Assembly (NCBI GenBank): GCA_947502145.1
Contig: CANMYO010000004.1
Location: 186,001 to 250,000 of the forward strand
DNA: 64,000 nt
Source of the DNA: an uncultured Paracoccaceae bacterium
GTDB lineage: Bacteria; Pseudomonadota; Alphaproteobacteria; Rhodobacterales; Rhodobacteraceae
Reading direction: 5' to 3'
Below are positions 1 to 7,690 of the stretch, one piece after another. Made by a program: the position numbers and the translations under genes. The notes under the pieces are model-generated. The model saw nothing but the letters and a program-made list of their open reading frames with translations, was not told the origin of the DNA and searched no databases. The stretch's first letter is position 1, and each line of letters begins with the position of its first letter.

Positions 1-355
1 GTGGCTGATCGGGCTGCCTAGAGGCGATCGCAAGGACGCCACCCAGCCCGACAAAGCCAATCGGGAACATGGTCCCCACGTTAAAGCCAAAGGCGGCGTA
101 AAACGCCGCCGCTGACAGCAGCATGGCAATGCCACCCCAAAGCGCGCGATCCTTGGCCATGGCCCCACCGGCAATCGCCAGCAGCGGCGCTATGAAGCTC
201 GCAAAGCGGATAAATGCCGGATTTTCAAAAAGATCGAAGGCATCGGCCAGTTCGGGCGCGCGGGCGGCAAGCTCTGTCGCGCCATAGCCGAACAGGCCAA
301 CAATAATCCCAATCAGGCCGCCGATCAGGCCCAGAACAGAAGCTGCATTTCTCAT
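1..355 (-). CDS. Partial small membrane protein (C-terminus outside the window)
   Basis: The reading frame starts at an ATG at 355 and stays open to the window edge, giving the first 118 residues. It shows four hydrophobic stretches (about residues 4-24, 53-72, 77-95 and 97-112) rich in Gly, Ala and Ile, so it is an integral inner-membrane protein. No catalytic motif is visible and I cannot assign a family. It lies 24 bases downstream of the ArsC/Spx-like gene on the same strand and may be cotranscribed with it. Confidence 0.7.
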   Translation of the reverse strand, partial: MRNAASVLGLIGGLIGIIVGLFGYGATELAARAPELADAFDLFENPAFIRFASFIAPLLAIAGGAMAKDRALWGGIAMLLSAAAFYAAFGFNVGTMFPIGFVGLGGVLAIASRQPDQP

Positions 356-379
356 GATGTCGATATAGGGGTGGCGCGG

Positions 380-706
380 TCAGGTTCCAAGGAACTTTGA
401 CTGAACGTCAGCTTTCCAGCCCTGCGTCAGCCCCTCTGCATCAATCACCGGGCGCTTGAGAAGTGTCGGGTGGGCCTGCAGCAAGTCTTTGACAGGCATG
501 GCTTTTTCCGCATCCGACAGGGACCGCCAGGTTGCTGAGGCGCGGTTGACCGCCGCCGCCCCGAAGGCGGCGATGATGCGGTTGAGATCTGCCGTCGGCA
601 GGCCGTCATCGCGCACATCGATGACCTCTGGGTCATGGCCCGCTGCGCGCAGGGATTTCAGCGCCTTGCGACAGGTATCGCAGGATTTCAGCCCAAAAAA
701 TCTCAT
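380..706 (-). CDS. ArsC/Spx-family thioredoxin-fold protein
   Basis: A 108-residue protein starting MRFFGLKSCDTCRKAL, with a CxxC pair at Cys9 and Cys12 and the ArsC-family ending in which a conserved RPVI segment precedes the C-terminal strand. The start at 706 is chosen because an AGAAGAGG ribosome site lies just upstream; the frame is open further 5' but that part does not look like protein. Members of this family are small redox proteins (ArsC-like reductases, Spx, YffB); a CxxC instead of Cys-x5-Arg argues against a classical arsenate reductase. A paralogue lies about 800 bases away at 1496-1855. The substrate is unknown. Confidence 0.88.
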   Translation of the reverse strand: MRFFGLKSCDTCRKALKSLRAAGHDPEVIDVRDDGLPTADLNRIIAAFGAAAVNRASATWRSLSDAEKAMPVKDLLQAHPTLLKRPVIDAEGLTQGWKADVQSKFLGT

Positions 707-858
707 TCTGCCTCTTCTTTCAGCACATGCGGCAATGTGTCGCGAATCAACGAAGGTGTCATTTGCCTTTTGCAAAAATGTCCTAAACTTTAGATCAGAA
801 GGCCAGTACTCGTCCGTTTTGACGGCGCTGAAGACCTGGCGCAATGGAGGAAAAGGAC

Positions 859-1068
859 ATGCCTACGGGTACAGTAAAGTGGTTCAATACGACAAAGGGG
901 TTCGGATTTATCGCCCCTGACGAAGGCGGCAACGACGTATTTGTACATATTTCGGCCGTTGAACAGGCGGGGATGACGGGTCTCGCTGATGATCAGAAGA
1001 TCGGTTACGAGCTGGTCGAAGGGCGGGATGGGCGCAAGATGGCCGGTGAGTTGAGCCGGATCGACTGA
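859..1068 (+). CDS. cspA: Cold-shock domain protein (CspA family)
   Basis: A 69-residue single cold-shock domain. RNP1 is visible as KGFGFIAP (residues 13-20) and RNP2 as VFVHIS (residues 27-32), with the usual TGTVKWFN N-terminus. The start at 859 has GGAGG nine bases upstream; an in-frame ATG at 844 precedes the ribosome site and is rejected. The family binds single-stranded RNA/DNA and melts RNA structure; whether this copy is cold-induced cannot be read from sequence. It is divergent from the ArsC-like gene at 706, with a roughly 150-base intergenic region. Confidence 0.95.
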   Translation: MPTGTVKWFNTTKGFGFIAPDEGGNDVFVHISAVEQAGMTGLADDQKIGYELVEGRDGRKMAGELSRID

Positions 1069-1172
1069 ACAACCCACCTGGGTCGTGGCTGCAACAATGC
1101 CGGCAGGTTTGGCGTGTCCGTGGTCTAGTGAAACAGATTGGACCCCGCACTGCCGCGTGACACCGCCCGGCC

Positions 1173-1499
1173 CTATCGGTCGTCCATACACGCCGTACAG
1201 AGGGCAATCGCCGGATCAGCCTGCAGGCGTGCCGCTGCGATGTCCTCACCACATCGGGCGCAATAGCCGTATTCCCCGGAGGCAATCCGATCAAGCGCGG
1301 CGATGATGCGCTGGCGCGAAACGCCACGCCGTCGCGCCTGCGCCTGTGCCATCGCCTGATTTTGCAATGCGTCCATCCGACTGAGCCGCCCGACGGCCTG
1401 CTGGTCAAGCGTCACGGTTTTCTGCCCCGCCTGCCCGGCGGCGTCCTCTGCATCAAGCTCCGCAAGGCGAAGGGTCAGGATGGTTTTGGCATCGCTCAT
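1173..1499 (-). CDS. DksA/TraR-type zinc-finger protein
   Basis: A 108-residue protein with an N-terminal helical half and a C-terminal four-cysteine zinc finger: Cys80-x2-Cys83 (CARCGEDI) and Cys101-x2-Cys104 (CTAC). This matches the DksA/TraR C4 family, which acts through the secondary channel of RNA polymerase, but it is shorter than DksA proper (about 140-150 residues), so a DksA-like accessory factor is the safer call. Its ATG overlaps the TGA of the upstream ArsC-like gene (ATGA), indicating translational coupling. Confidence 0.85.
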   Translation of the reverse strand: MSDAKTILTLRLAELDAEDAAGQAGQKTVTLDQQAVGRLSRMDALQNQAMAQAQARRRGVSRQRIIAALDRIASGEYGYCARCGEDIAAARLQADPAIALCTACMDDR

Positions 1500-1855
1500 C
1501 CCAGCCAGACCGCTTGCGCGGCATCATCCCAGCCAAGGGTGTATTTGGCACCGTCGGTGATCACCGGTCGCGCCATCAGGGCGGGTTGGTCGCGCAGCTG
1601 TGCATCGGTTTCGGATTCACGCATCCATGCGGTGAGGTTGCGGTAGGTCTGGCTTTTGCGGTCCACGAGGGTAGAGCCGAATTCAGCAAGCAGCGGGGCC
1701 CATTCGTCATCCGTCAGCCGGTCGGCGCGGACGTCGCGGAAGGTGACGTTGAGTCCGGCGGCTTCGAGCGCCTTGAGCGCGGATTTGCAGTCGGAACAGG
1801 TGGGCAGGCCGTAAAGGATCATTGCGGGGGCTTTCGGTTGGGATTCAGGTTTCAT
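1496..1855 (-). CDS. Second ArsC/Spx-family thioredoxin-fold protein
   Basis: About 119 residues with the motif CSDC (Cys20 and Cys23 counting from the ATG at 1855) after a beta strand MILYGLPT, and a C-terminal RPVITDG segment, as in the paralogue at 380-706. The start is uncertain: 1855 has GGGG just upstream, 1822 would begin right at the conserved strand, and 1888 has no ribosome site. It overlaps the DksA-like gene by ATGA. The RAYT gene begins divergently 26 bases from the 1855 start. Function beyond a redox fold is unknown. Confidence 0.85.
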   Translation of the reverse strand: MKPESQPKAPAMILYGLPTCSDCKSALKALEAAGLNVTFRDVRADRLTDDEWAPLLAEFGSTLVDRKSQTYRNLTAWMRESETDAQLRDQPALMARPVITDGAKYTLGWDDAAQAVWLG

Positions 1856-1881
1856 TAACCCCGATTTGGAAGGGTTTGGCC

Positions 1882-2427
1882 ATGTCAAATTACATCAGGC
1901 CAAAGGTTAATGGGGCCACGATTTTCGTGACCGCGACGTTGGCGCATCGAGAGCGCTCCACGTTGGTTGATCACGTGAACCATTTGCGTTCGGCGGTGCG
2001 GGCGACGCAGGCAGAGCGTCCGTTTGGGATCGATGCGTGGGTTGTGTTGCCGGACCATTTTCATGCGGTGTGGTCGTTGCCCGAAGGAGACAGGGATTTT
2101 TCGACGCGGATGGCAGCGATCAAGGCGCGGTTTACGCGCAACATCCGTAGGGCGGGCTTTAGACCGCCGCCCCCGGGGCCGACAGCACAGGGGGTTGTGG
2201 CCGGGCGAGTGCGTAATAGTTTGCCGTGGAAAGATGCCGGTCTGAAGCCCGGCCTACGCGGGAACGAGCAGACGATCTGGCAGAAACGGTTTTGGGAGCA
2301 TCATATTCGCGACCAATCGGATTGGGAGAACCATATGACATATTGTTGGCACAACCCGATTAAGCATGGTTTGGTCAATGACCTGCGTGATTGGCCGTAT
2401 TCGTCGTGGCACCGCGATCATGTGTAG
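1882..2427 (+). CDS. REP-associated tyrosine transposase (RAYT)
   Basis: A 181-residue Y1-type HUH nuclease of the RAYT/TnpA_REP family. The HUH motif is His59-Phe60-His61 in LPDHFHAVW, the candidate nucleophile is Tyr154 in the helix HMTYCWHNPIKHGLV, and the C-terminal DWPYSSWHR block is typical. The ATG at 1882 is followed by normal RAYT sequence; the frame upstream is not. These proteins bind and cleave REP hairpins as single strands and are normally immobile single-copy genes flanked by REPs. Residues 89-126 look like an insertion: the DNA there is bounded by two inverted copies of a 21-base REP-like sequence (see separate entries). Two further repeat units follow the stop codon. Confidence 0.9.
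   Translation: MSNYIRPKVNGATIFVTATLAHRERSTLVDHVNHLRSAVRATQAERPFGIDAWVVLPDHFHAVWSLPEGDRDFSTRMAAIKARFTRNIRRAGFRPPPPGPTAQGVVAGRVRNSLPWKDAGLKPGLRGNEQTIWQKRFWEHHIRDQSDWENHMTYCWHNPIKHGLVNDLRDWPYSSWHRDHV
2146..2166 (+). repeat. REP-like repeat inside the RAYT gene, copy 1
   Basis: A 21-base sequence beginning CGTAGGGCGGG and ending TTTAGACCG. It matches the reverse complement of 2238-2258 at 19 of 21 positions. With the following CC it can fold as GGCGG...CCGCC, the usual shape of a REP hairpin with an internal mismatch. It lies within the coding sequence (residues 89-95). Confidence 0.75.
2238..2258 (-). repeat. REP-like repeat inside the RAYT gene, copy 2 (inverted)
   Basis: Inverted partner of the repeat at 2146-2166, differing at two bases. 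The two copies face each other about 70 bases apart, like the paired REPs of a BIME, and the reading frame runs through both and the spacer without a stop. Confidence 0.75.
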
Positions 2428-2434
2428 TGTGCGT

Positions 2435-2514
2435 GGAACGCGCCCGCCTTGAGGGGCTGGCGTCTTGGAAACGGTCCGTGGTACCGTTTCAGCCTGACAC
2501 GCGCGGAGCCCGGA
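2435..2514 (+). repeat. Structured repeat unit A downstream of RAYT
   Basis: Starts GGAACGCGCCCGCC, then a G-rich segment, then a hairpin at 2468-2490 with arms GAAACGGT and ACCGTTTC and a seven-base loop, then GCGCGGAGCCCGGA. Unit B at 2598-2684 has the same order of blocks with different but compensating stem bases, which points to conservation of structure rather than of sequence. It begins seven bases after the RAYT stop codon. Confidence 0.7.
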
Positions 2515-2597
2515 GGGAGCGATGACGCTGGCTATCTGGTCACGCGATTGACCCGGGGTGATGGAACGCAGTGACACCATTGCGCAGCAACGGGTGC

Positions 2598-2684
2598 GGA
2601 ACGCGCCCGCCCTGGGGGCGGGGTCTGAACAGTCTCGGAAATGATCCAGTGGATCATTTCAGGTTCAAACGGGTGGAGCCCCGA
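2598..2684 (+). repeat. Structured repeat unit B downstream of RAYT
   Basis: Same block order as unit A: GGAACGCGCCCGCC, G-rich spacer, GTCT, a hairpin at 2638-2660 with arms GAAATGATCC and GGATCATTTC around a three-base loop, then GGTGGAGCCCCGA. The stem bases differ from unit A but still pair. Together with unit A it fills nearly all of the space between RAYT and the SIR2-like gene. Confidence 0.7.
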
Positions 2685-2716
2685 ACGATCGTGTGTTCAA
2701 CGAAGTTGAATGAATA

Positions 2717-3748
2717 CTATTCAGCAGTAAGCGTTCGCCAATATTCTTGAAAAAATTGCTTGCAATGCATTGGCGCAAACTCAAGTCCATCATCAAGGTC
2801 AATTTCCAAGACTTCGCGCAATTCTGCTTCAACAACAGACAGATCAGAACGCGATATGGACGAGCAAGTAGCGAAGACTTTGCAATCCACACTGATGGCA
2901 CAGCGAAGTAGCTCTAAATTCTGCCTGTGGAAGGCCGAACCTAGAAATACAATTCTTCTTGCGTCTTCAAGCTGTTTGCAAATATCATTCAAAAGGTTTG
3001 GGTCTTCAACTCCCTCAGTGAATGTTCGTATTTTCCGAGAAGACTCCAAAAGATAGTCTGGACTGTCAGTCTTGCCGAAACCCGAGGGAACACCATTCGG
3101 CCAATCCAAGACCTCGCCTGCTATTCCGTATGGGCGATGGATCGTAACCTCCTTGAAGGCTGCTACGACCTCATCAACGGGCAAACCAAAATAGCTTGAA
3201 ATAGCCCTTGGAAGAAATGCCTCAATACAACGGTCGTAGTTGAATGAGATAAATGAGAGGTTTTCAAAGAAAGACTCAACGTCACTTTTGCGCCTTCCCT
3301 CGGTAATCAACTTACTTAGGTCAGAGTACCATGTTGGCTCAAAGGATCGGAAATCGAGTTGAAAATTTCTGTCAATATCTGACTTGAAGAACCTGCTTTC
3401 GTTTTCAGCAAGATGGATTGCCCGAACAATGCCCAATTTGGCCACCAACTCAATTTTTTCATCCTCCAAGCCATGCACCAGATTATCAATCGAAATTGCC
3501 TGTTCAGCCGATTTGACAAGTTGCATCGCAGATCTTCGGTAATTTTCAAAATCATGATCGCGGTTTTCCGATCTCAGAGCCAGGTCGAGAGCGTCGGCTA
3601 CTATGGGATCACCACTCCTTAACTCACCAATGCTGTATCTTAGGTTTACTAGAGAACTTATGGTTCGGAGAAGTTCTTCGCCTACAGGCAAATCCACTTC
3701 CGCGCTTGCCCCAGCGCCGAGGATGAAGACTGTTGGAGCTCGGAACAC
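2717..3748 (-). CDS. SIR2-like (Rossmann, NAD-binding type) protein
   Basis: 343 residues. The N-terminus has a hydrophobic strand followed by GAGAS (residues 11-15), a central SFNYD (168-172) and a later HRPYG (His204), and near the C-terminus VFLGSAF (267-273). This is the GAG...NYD...H order of SIR2/SIR2-like domains, where the Asn-Asp and His form the NAD site. Stand-alone SIR2-like proteins of this size often act in anti-phage defence as NADases, but no partner gene is seen, so a defence role is inference. The GTG start at 3748 follows the thyX stop codon directly, with GGGGGTGA upstream as ribosome site. The gene is visibly AT-richer than all neighbours, suggesting recent acquisition. 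Confidence 0.7.
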   Translation of the reverse strand: MFRAPTVFILGAGASAEVDLPVGEELLRTISSLVNLRYSIGELRSGDPIVADALDLALRSENRDHDFENYRRSAMQLVKSAEQAISIDNLVHGLEDEKIELVAKLGIVRAIHLAENESRFFKSDIDRNFQLDFRSFEPTWYSDLSKLITEGRRKSDVESFFENLSFISFNYDRCIEAFLPRAISSYFGLPVDEVVAAFKEVTIHRPYGIAGEVLDWPNGVPSGFGKTDSPDYLLESSRKIRTFTEGVEDPNLLNDICKQLEDARRIVFLGSAFHRQNLELLRCAISVDCKVFATCSSISRSDLSVVEAELREVLEIDLDDGLEFAPMHCKQFFQEYWRTLTAE

Positions 3749-4654
3749 CTACCCAATCACCCCCTCAAACTCGCGCCATTCCCCCTTGCTCATCCCGGAG
3801 GTCTCTTGCGTCACCTTCTCCCCCGCCAGCATGCGCTTCAAACATTGCAGGCCTTTTTCGGATAGGACGGCGCCGCCGAGGCGGTAGTCTTCGAAGGCGG
3901 AATAGGCGGCGGGGACCCAGTCGGCGACGATGTTGCAGATCGCCTCGGCGTAGACGCGGATTTCGTATTGGGCGTGGGCATCCGCGCGCAGGCGCAGGAA
4001 GTGGAAGAGGTTGTGCAGATCAACCTTCCAGTACCATTGGGTGTAGATATTGGCGGGCAGGTTCATGCGGGCAAGTTCGCGGGCAAGACCCTGTTGGCCC
4101 TCTTCCGAGATCATCTCTTCGTAGTGATCATAGGCGGTTGCGGAATCGTCCTTGAGGTAGCGCAACACGCGGGCGGCCTCTTCGCCGGTGAGTGCCTCAC
4201 CCCGGCCCTGATTGTTCACCACGGATTGCGCGGCAAGGTGTTCAGCATCGGGAATATAAAATTCGCGATCAAGGATCGAGTAGCGGGCCGAGTACTCGTT
4301 AACGTTCGCGGTGCGGTGGCGAATCCACTGGCGGGCCACAAAGACGGGCAGTTTGACGTGCAGCTTGACCTCGCACATTTCAAACGGGGTCGAATGCCAG
4401 TGCCGCATCAGGTAACGGATCAGCCCGGCATCATTTGACACTGACTTTGTGCCTTTGCCGTAGGACACACGCGCCGCCTGACAGATCGCGGCATCATCAC
4501 CCATGTAGTCAATGACCCGAACGAATCCGTGATCCAGCACGTCATGGGCAAGATAGAGGTGTTTCTCCATCCCGTCAGAGACCGCGCGAAGGGTCGGTTT
4601 TGATTGGCTGCGCAAAATGTCAATTTCGGCCTGTTGCTCAGGTGTCACGGGCAT
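3749..4654 (-). CDS. thyX: FAD-dependent thymidylate synthase ThyX
   Basis: 301 residues. Makes dTMP from dUMP with methylenetetrahydrofolate, FAD and NADPH. The ThyX signature [11 protein letters not shown] is at residues 112-122, and the downstream helices that bind FAD and dUMP ([10 protein letters not shown], [18 protein letters not shown]) are intact. Two ATGs lie close to AGGAG; the one at 4654 has six bases of spacing and is chosen over 4660, which abuts the ribosome site. No thyA is in the window. Its stop codon at 3749-3751 is immediately followed by the GTG of the SIR2-like gene. Confidence 0.95.
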   Translation of the reverse strand: MPVTPEQQAEIDILRSQSKPTLRAVSDGMEKHLYLAHDVLDHGFVRVIDYMGDDAAICQAARVSYGKGTKSVSNDAGLIRYLMRHWHSTPFEMCEVKLHVKLPVFVARQWIRHRTANVNEYSARYSILDREFYIPDAEHLAAQSVVNNQGRGEALTGEEAARVLRYLKDDSATAYDHYEEMISEEGQQGLARELARMNLPANIYTQWYWKVDLHNLFHFLRLRADAHAQYEIRVYAEAICNIVADWVPAAYSAFEDYRLGGAVLSEKGLQCLKRMLAGEKVTQETSGMSKGEWREFEGVIG

Positions 4655-4828
4655 GGGCATCTCCTGTGGGAAAGCGAGTCGCTTACTACTATATCTAGAC
4701 GCGGTGTGCGGCAAAACCTCCATATGCGGAAAAGAAATACGGAGGGTGCTTGTGTTGGCGATTGACTTGGTCCGAGGGCACCCTGATGATGATGTTGATT
4801 TTCTGAAAACCGCACAGGTAACCGCCCG

Positions 4829-5794
4829 ATGATCCGACTTTTGACCGCCGCTTCACTTTTGGCGTTGCTTGCCGCGTGCAACGACGGCCAGCCGTTCACT
4901 TTCACGCCGGTTGATCTGGAGGGGGAAGTTGACCCCGCAGAGCCGGTGCCCGAGGAAGAGGATGATCCCGTTTCCGATGACGGTGTGCCCGAAAGCGTTG
5001 GCGGCAACGTGGAAACTGTCACCTACCGACCCGGTTCAAACTTCCTGTCCGTGCAGATCACCTCGCTCGACAGCACGCCGGTGACTGCGGTTTACGAACG
5101 CAACCCGGCGCTGGATGTGGGCGGCTATCGCGCATTTTCGCAACAGGAAGATCCATTGGACCGGATGTTCATCGGCATGGCCAAGCGCACCGCTGATGGT
5201 GCGACCCAGGGCGTGCTGGTGATGGATGGCGGGCAGTTCACCAAGTTCTTTGGTGGCACCCATTTCCAGCGCACCGGCGCCTATACACCCCATATTCCGC
5301 GGCAACCTGACAATGGTCTGGTGTCCTACGCCGGGCGCTATGTTGGCCTGTTGAACATCAACGCGCCGCGCCCGAACGAAGCGCTGCCAGTGCCTGCGGG
5401 CACCAACCCTGACTTTATCCCGGCGCAGCCTGCGCGGGTGCGTGGCGATGTTTTCGTGAACGCCGATTTTGCGGATAATTCCGTCAACGGTGCCATCAGC
5501 AACCGGCAGTTGCTGGACTTCGGCAATGCCGTGATCCCGTCCGTGTTTCTGATCCCAACTGAGATTGATGAAGACGGCAGATTCAGCGGCGATGTCGAGA
5601 ACGCCAATCAGGATGGCGTGGGCACCTATGCCGGGACTTTTGGCGGGTCACGTGCGTCGGGTATTGCGGCCGGGGTTCATCTGGATGGCGACTTCCTTCC
5701 AGGCGTGGAGAATGAAGAAGAATACGGGATCTTTGTTCTCAACAAATGTGGGACAGCCAATGACGCGAACATTTGTGACACCGTTAATCCGTAA
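4829..5794 (+). CDS. TbpB-like surface lipoprotein, probable Slam substrate
   Basis: 321 residues with a lipoprotein signal peptide and lipobox LLAAC (lipidated Cys17). After an acidic linker rich in Glu and Asp (about residues 29-55) the protein is Gly/Thr/Asn-rich; the C-terminal half has the pattern of transferrin-binding-protein-like barrels ([39 protein letters not shown]). The following gene, overlapping by 35 bases, encodes a Slam-type outer-membrane protein, and Slam genes usually sit next to their lipoprotein clients. The ligand is unknown; no TonB receptor is nearby. Confidence 0.8.
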   Translation: MIRLLTAASLLALLAACNDGQPFTFTPVDLEGEVDPAEPVPEEEDDPVSDDGVPESVGGNVETVTYRPGSNFLSVQITSLDSTPVTAVYERNPALDVGGYRAFSQQEDPLDRMFIGMAKRTADGATQGVLVMDGGQFTKFFGGTHFQRTGAYTPHIPRQPDNGLVSYAGRYVGLLNINAPRPNEALPVPAGTNPDFIPAQPARVRGDVFVNADFADNSVNGAISNRQLLDFGNAVIPSVFLIPTEIDEDGRFSGDVENANQDGVGTYAGTFGGSRASGIAAGVHLDGDFLPGVENEEEYGIFVLNKCGTANDANICDTVNP

Positions 5795-7202
5795 CGCTGT
5801 CGCCGCCGCCCTTTGCCTGACACTTGCCGCGCCTGCGGGTGCGCAGGACAGAGTTGACGTAACCCTTGAGGATGCACGTGTGATCGCGGTTGAGGCCGCG
5901 ATTGGCGGTGATCCCGAGCTTTCGATCGTGCTAGCCCAGGGGTTGCTACAGGCTGATTCCAATGACCGGGCCGCGCATCTGGCGCTTGCCGCGGCACTGC
6001 CCCAGGTTGGACGGGCGGCGGATGGGCGCGCCGCGGGCGCGCGCGCCTTTGCCCTGTCCAATTCACCGATCCAGCGCTACGAAGCGGCACGTGTCACCGC
6101 CCTTGCCGCGGCCAACAACGGGCAGTTGACGCTGGCCACGCTTTGGTTGCGCCGGGCGCTGATCCATGCGCCAACTGCACGCGATACAGAGCAGACTCTG
6201 GCCGATGCGGCACGGCTGTCACGACTGAACCCCTGGTCAACCACGTTACGTTTTTCAGTGACCCCCTCGGGGAACGTCAATGGCGGAACGGACGAAAAAT
6301 TCACGACTTTTCAGACCATTGGCTTTGTTCAGGTGGATGACCTAGGCGAAGTCTACGAATTGCAGGTTGTGGAATTCAGCGGGCCAAATTCAACAGATGC
6401 GCTGGCCTTGTCGGGTGTTGTGGGCCGGTTTGGGTTTGACACCAGCTATCGCCTGTTTGAGACCGAAACGTCGCGGGCACGTATCGCATTGTCCTATAGC
6501 GGTTCGCGGGTCTGGCTGTCGCCAGAGGCCAAGCGGATTTCGCCAACCAGCCGGGGCAGCGACTTTTCCTCGGACGTGGCGGATATCTCGTTTGGGTACG
6601 ACCGCATCCTTGGCGGCGGCGCGACAGCAACAGAAGTGACGCTTGGCACGGTGCGCTACGATGGTGACCCCTATTACGATTTTGCGCGCTTGTCGCTGTC
6701 ATACGGGCGACCGGTCGATGAGGCCAGCACGCTGCGGATCACCGGTTTCAGCGAGTATCAGGCCTTTGCGGCGGGCAATGATCGCGACATTCGTCGCAAT
6801 GGCCTGCGGCTGAGTTATGGTCGCCGCCTTGCGAATGGGGACGCGATTTCAGCGCAGTTTGGCATCACCGATGCAAACAGCGACAACAACAATGCGATTT
6901 CAACGGAAATGTCCGCGCAGGGCAGTTGGTCGCCCAATCGCCAGTTTGGCCCGGCGCGCCTGCGTCTGACCGCCGGCGTCAGCCGGGAAGAATTTCCCGA
7001 ATACGGGTTGTTCCTGTTTCAGGTCCTTGATGGCCGGCAGGACACATCGGTTTTTGCCGGCATCGACCTGTCGTTTCCGGATGTGCAATACGCCGGGTTC
7101 AGCCCGGTGGTCAGCCTCTCCTCGTCACGCACAAGAAGCAATGTCAGCCGGTTTACGACCGACGATCTGTCGATCTCGCTCAATTTTCGGTCAGCATTCT
7201 AG
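5760..7202 (+). CDS. Surface lipoprotein assembly modifier (Slam-like) outer-membrane protein
   Basis: 480 residues starting MTRTFVTPL; signal peptide to about residue 28 (AAPAGAQ), a helical TPR-like periplasmic domain (about 30-155, many Ala-rich repeats), then from NPWSTTLRF at 157 a C-terminal barrel of alternating strands ending in Phe (NFRSAF). This is the TPR plus DUF560-type barrel layout of Slam proteins, which move lipoproteins to the cell surface. The frame is open 195 bases further upstream inside the lipoprotein gene, but the signal peptide fixes the start at 5760. Gene overlap with the TbpB-like lipoprotein supports a two-gene export unit. Confidence 0.78.
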   Translation: MTRTFVTPLIRNAVAAALCLTLAAPAGAQDRVDVTLEDARVIAVEAAIGGDPELSIVLAQGLLQADSNDRAAHLALAAALPQVGRAADGRAAGARAFALSNSPIQRYEAARVTALAAANNGQLTLATLWLRRALIHAPTARDTEQTLADAARLSRLNPWSTTLRFSVTPSGNVNGGTDEKFTTFQTIGFVQVDDLGEVYELQVVEFSGPNSTDALALSGVVGRFGFDTSYRLFETETSRARIALSYSGSRVWLSPEAKRISPTSRGSDFSSDVADISFGYDRILGGGATATEVTLGTVRYDGDPYYDFARLSLSYGRPVDEASTLRITGFSEYQAFAAGNDRDIRRNGLRLSYGRRLANGDAISAQFGITDANSDNNNAISTEMSAQGSWSPNRQFGPARLRLTAGVSREEFPEYGLFLFQVLDGRQDTSVFAGIDLSFPDVQYAGFSPVVSLSSSRTRSNVSRFTTDDLSISLNFRSAF

Positions 7203-7261
7203 CGGATACTGGACGCCCGGCGGAATGCGCTTATGCTTTGCGCTGACGTAAAGGAGCATTC

Positions 7262-7690
7262 ATGTCACTGAAATATCTGCACACCATGGTTCGCGTGAAG
7301 GACCTTGAGGCCAGCATCGCCTTTTATGAGTTGCTGGGCCTGAAAGAAACCCGCCGCTCGGACAGCGAAGGGGGGCGATTCACCCTTGTTTTCATGGCCG
7401 CGCCGGGGGACGAATCCTGCCCGATCGAGCTGACCTATAATTGGGATGGCGATGACGGCCTGCCCTCAGACAGCCGCCATTTTGGCCATCTGGCCTATCG
7501 GACCGACGATATCTACGCCCTGTGCCAGCATCTGATGGACAATGGCGTGACAATCAATCGCCCACCGCGTGACGGTCATATGGCCTTTGTACGCTCGCCC
7601 GATAATATCTCGATCGAACTGCTTCAGGAGGGCGCGGACCTGCCCAGTCAGGAGCCCTGGGCGAGCATGCAAAACACCGGTCATTGGTAA
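7262..7690 (+). CDS. gloA: Lactoylglutathione lyase (glyoxalase I)
   Basis: 142 residues, a VOC-fold enzyme that converts the hemithioacetal of methylglyoxal and glutathione into S-lactoylglutathione. The four expected metal ligands are present: His7, Glu56 (IELTYN), His76 (HFGHLAYR) and Glu119 (SIELLQ). Length and N-terminus (MSLKYLHTMVRVKDLEAS) match bacterial GloA. AAGGAG lies just upstream of the start. The last codons overlap the TTG start of the DUF1194 gene. Confidence 0.93.
   Translation: MSLKYLHTMVRVKDLEASIAFYELLGLKETRRSDSEGGRFTLVFMAAPGDESCPIELTYNWDGDDGLPSDSRHFGHLAYRTDDIYALCQHLMDNGVTINRPPRDGHMAFVRSPDNISIELLQEGADLPSQEPWASMQNTGHW

Noticed and set aside
768-777. Single TTTTGCAAAA upstream of cspA as a possible PccR site
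   Set aside because: Only one box; PccR sites come in sets. Likely chance.
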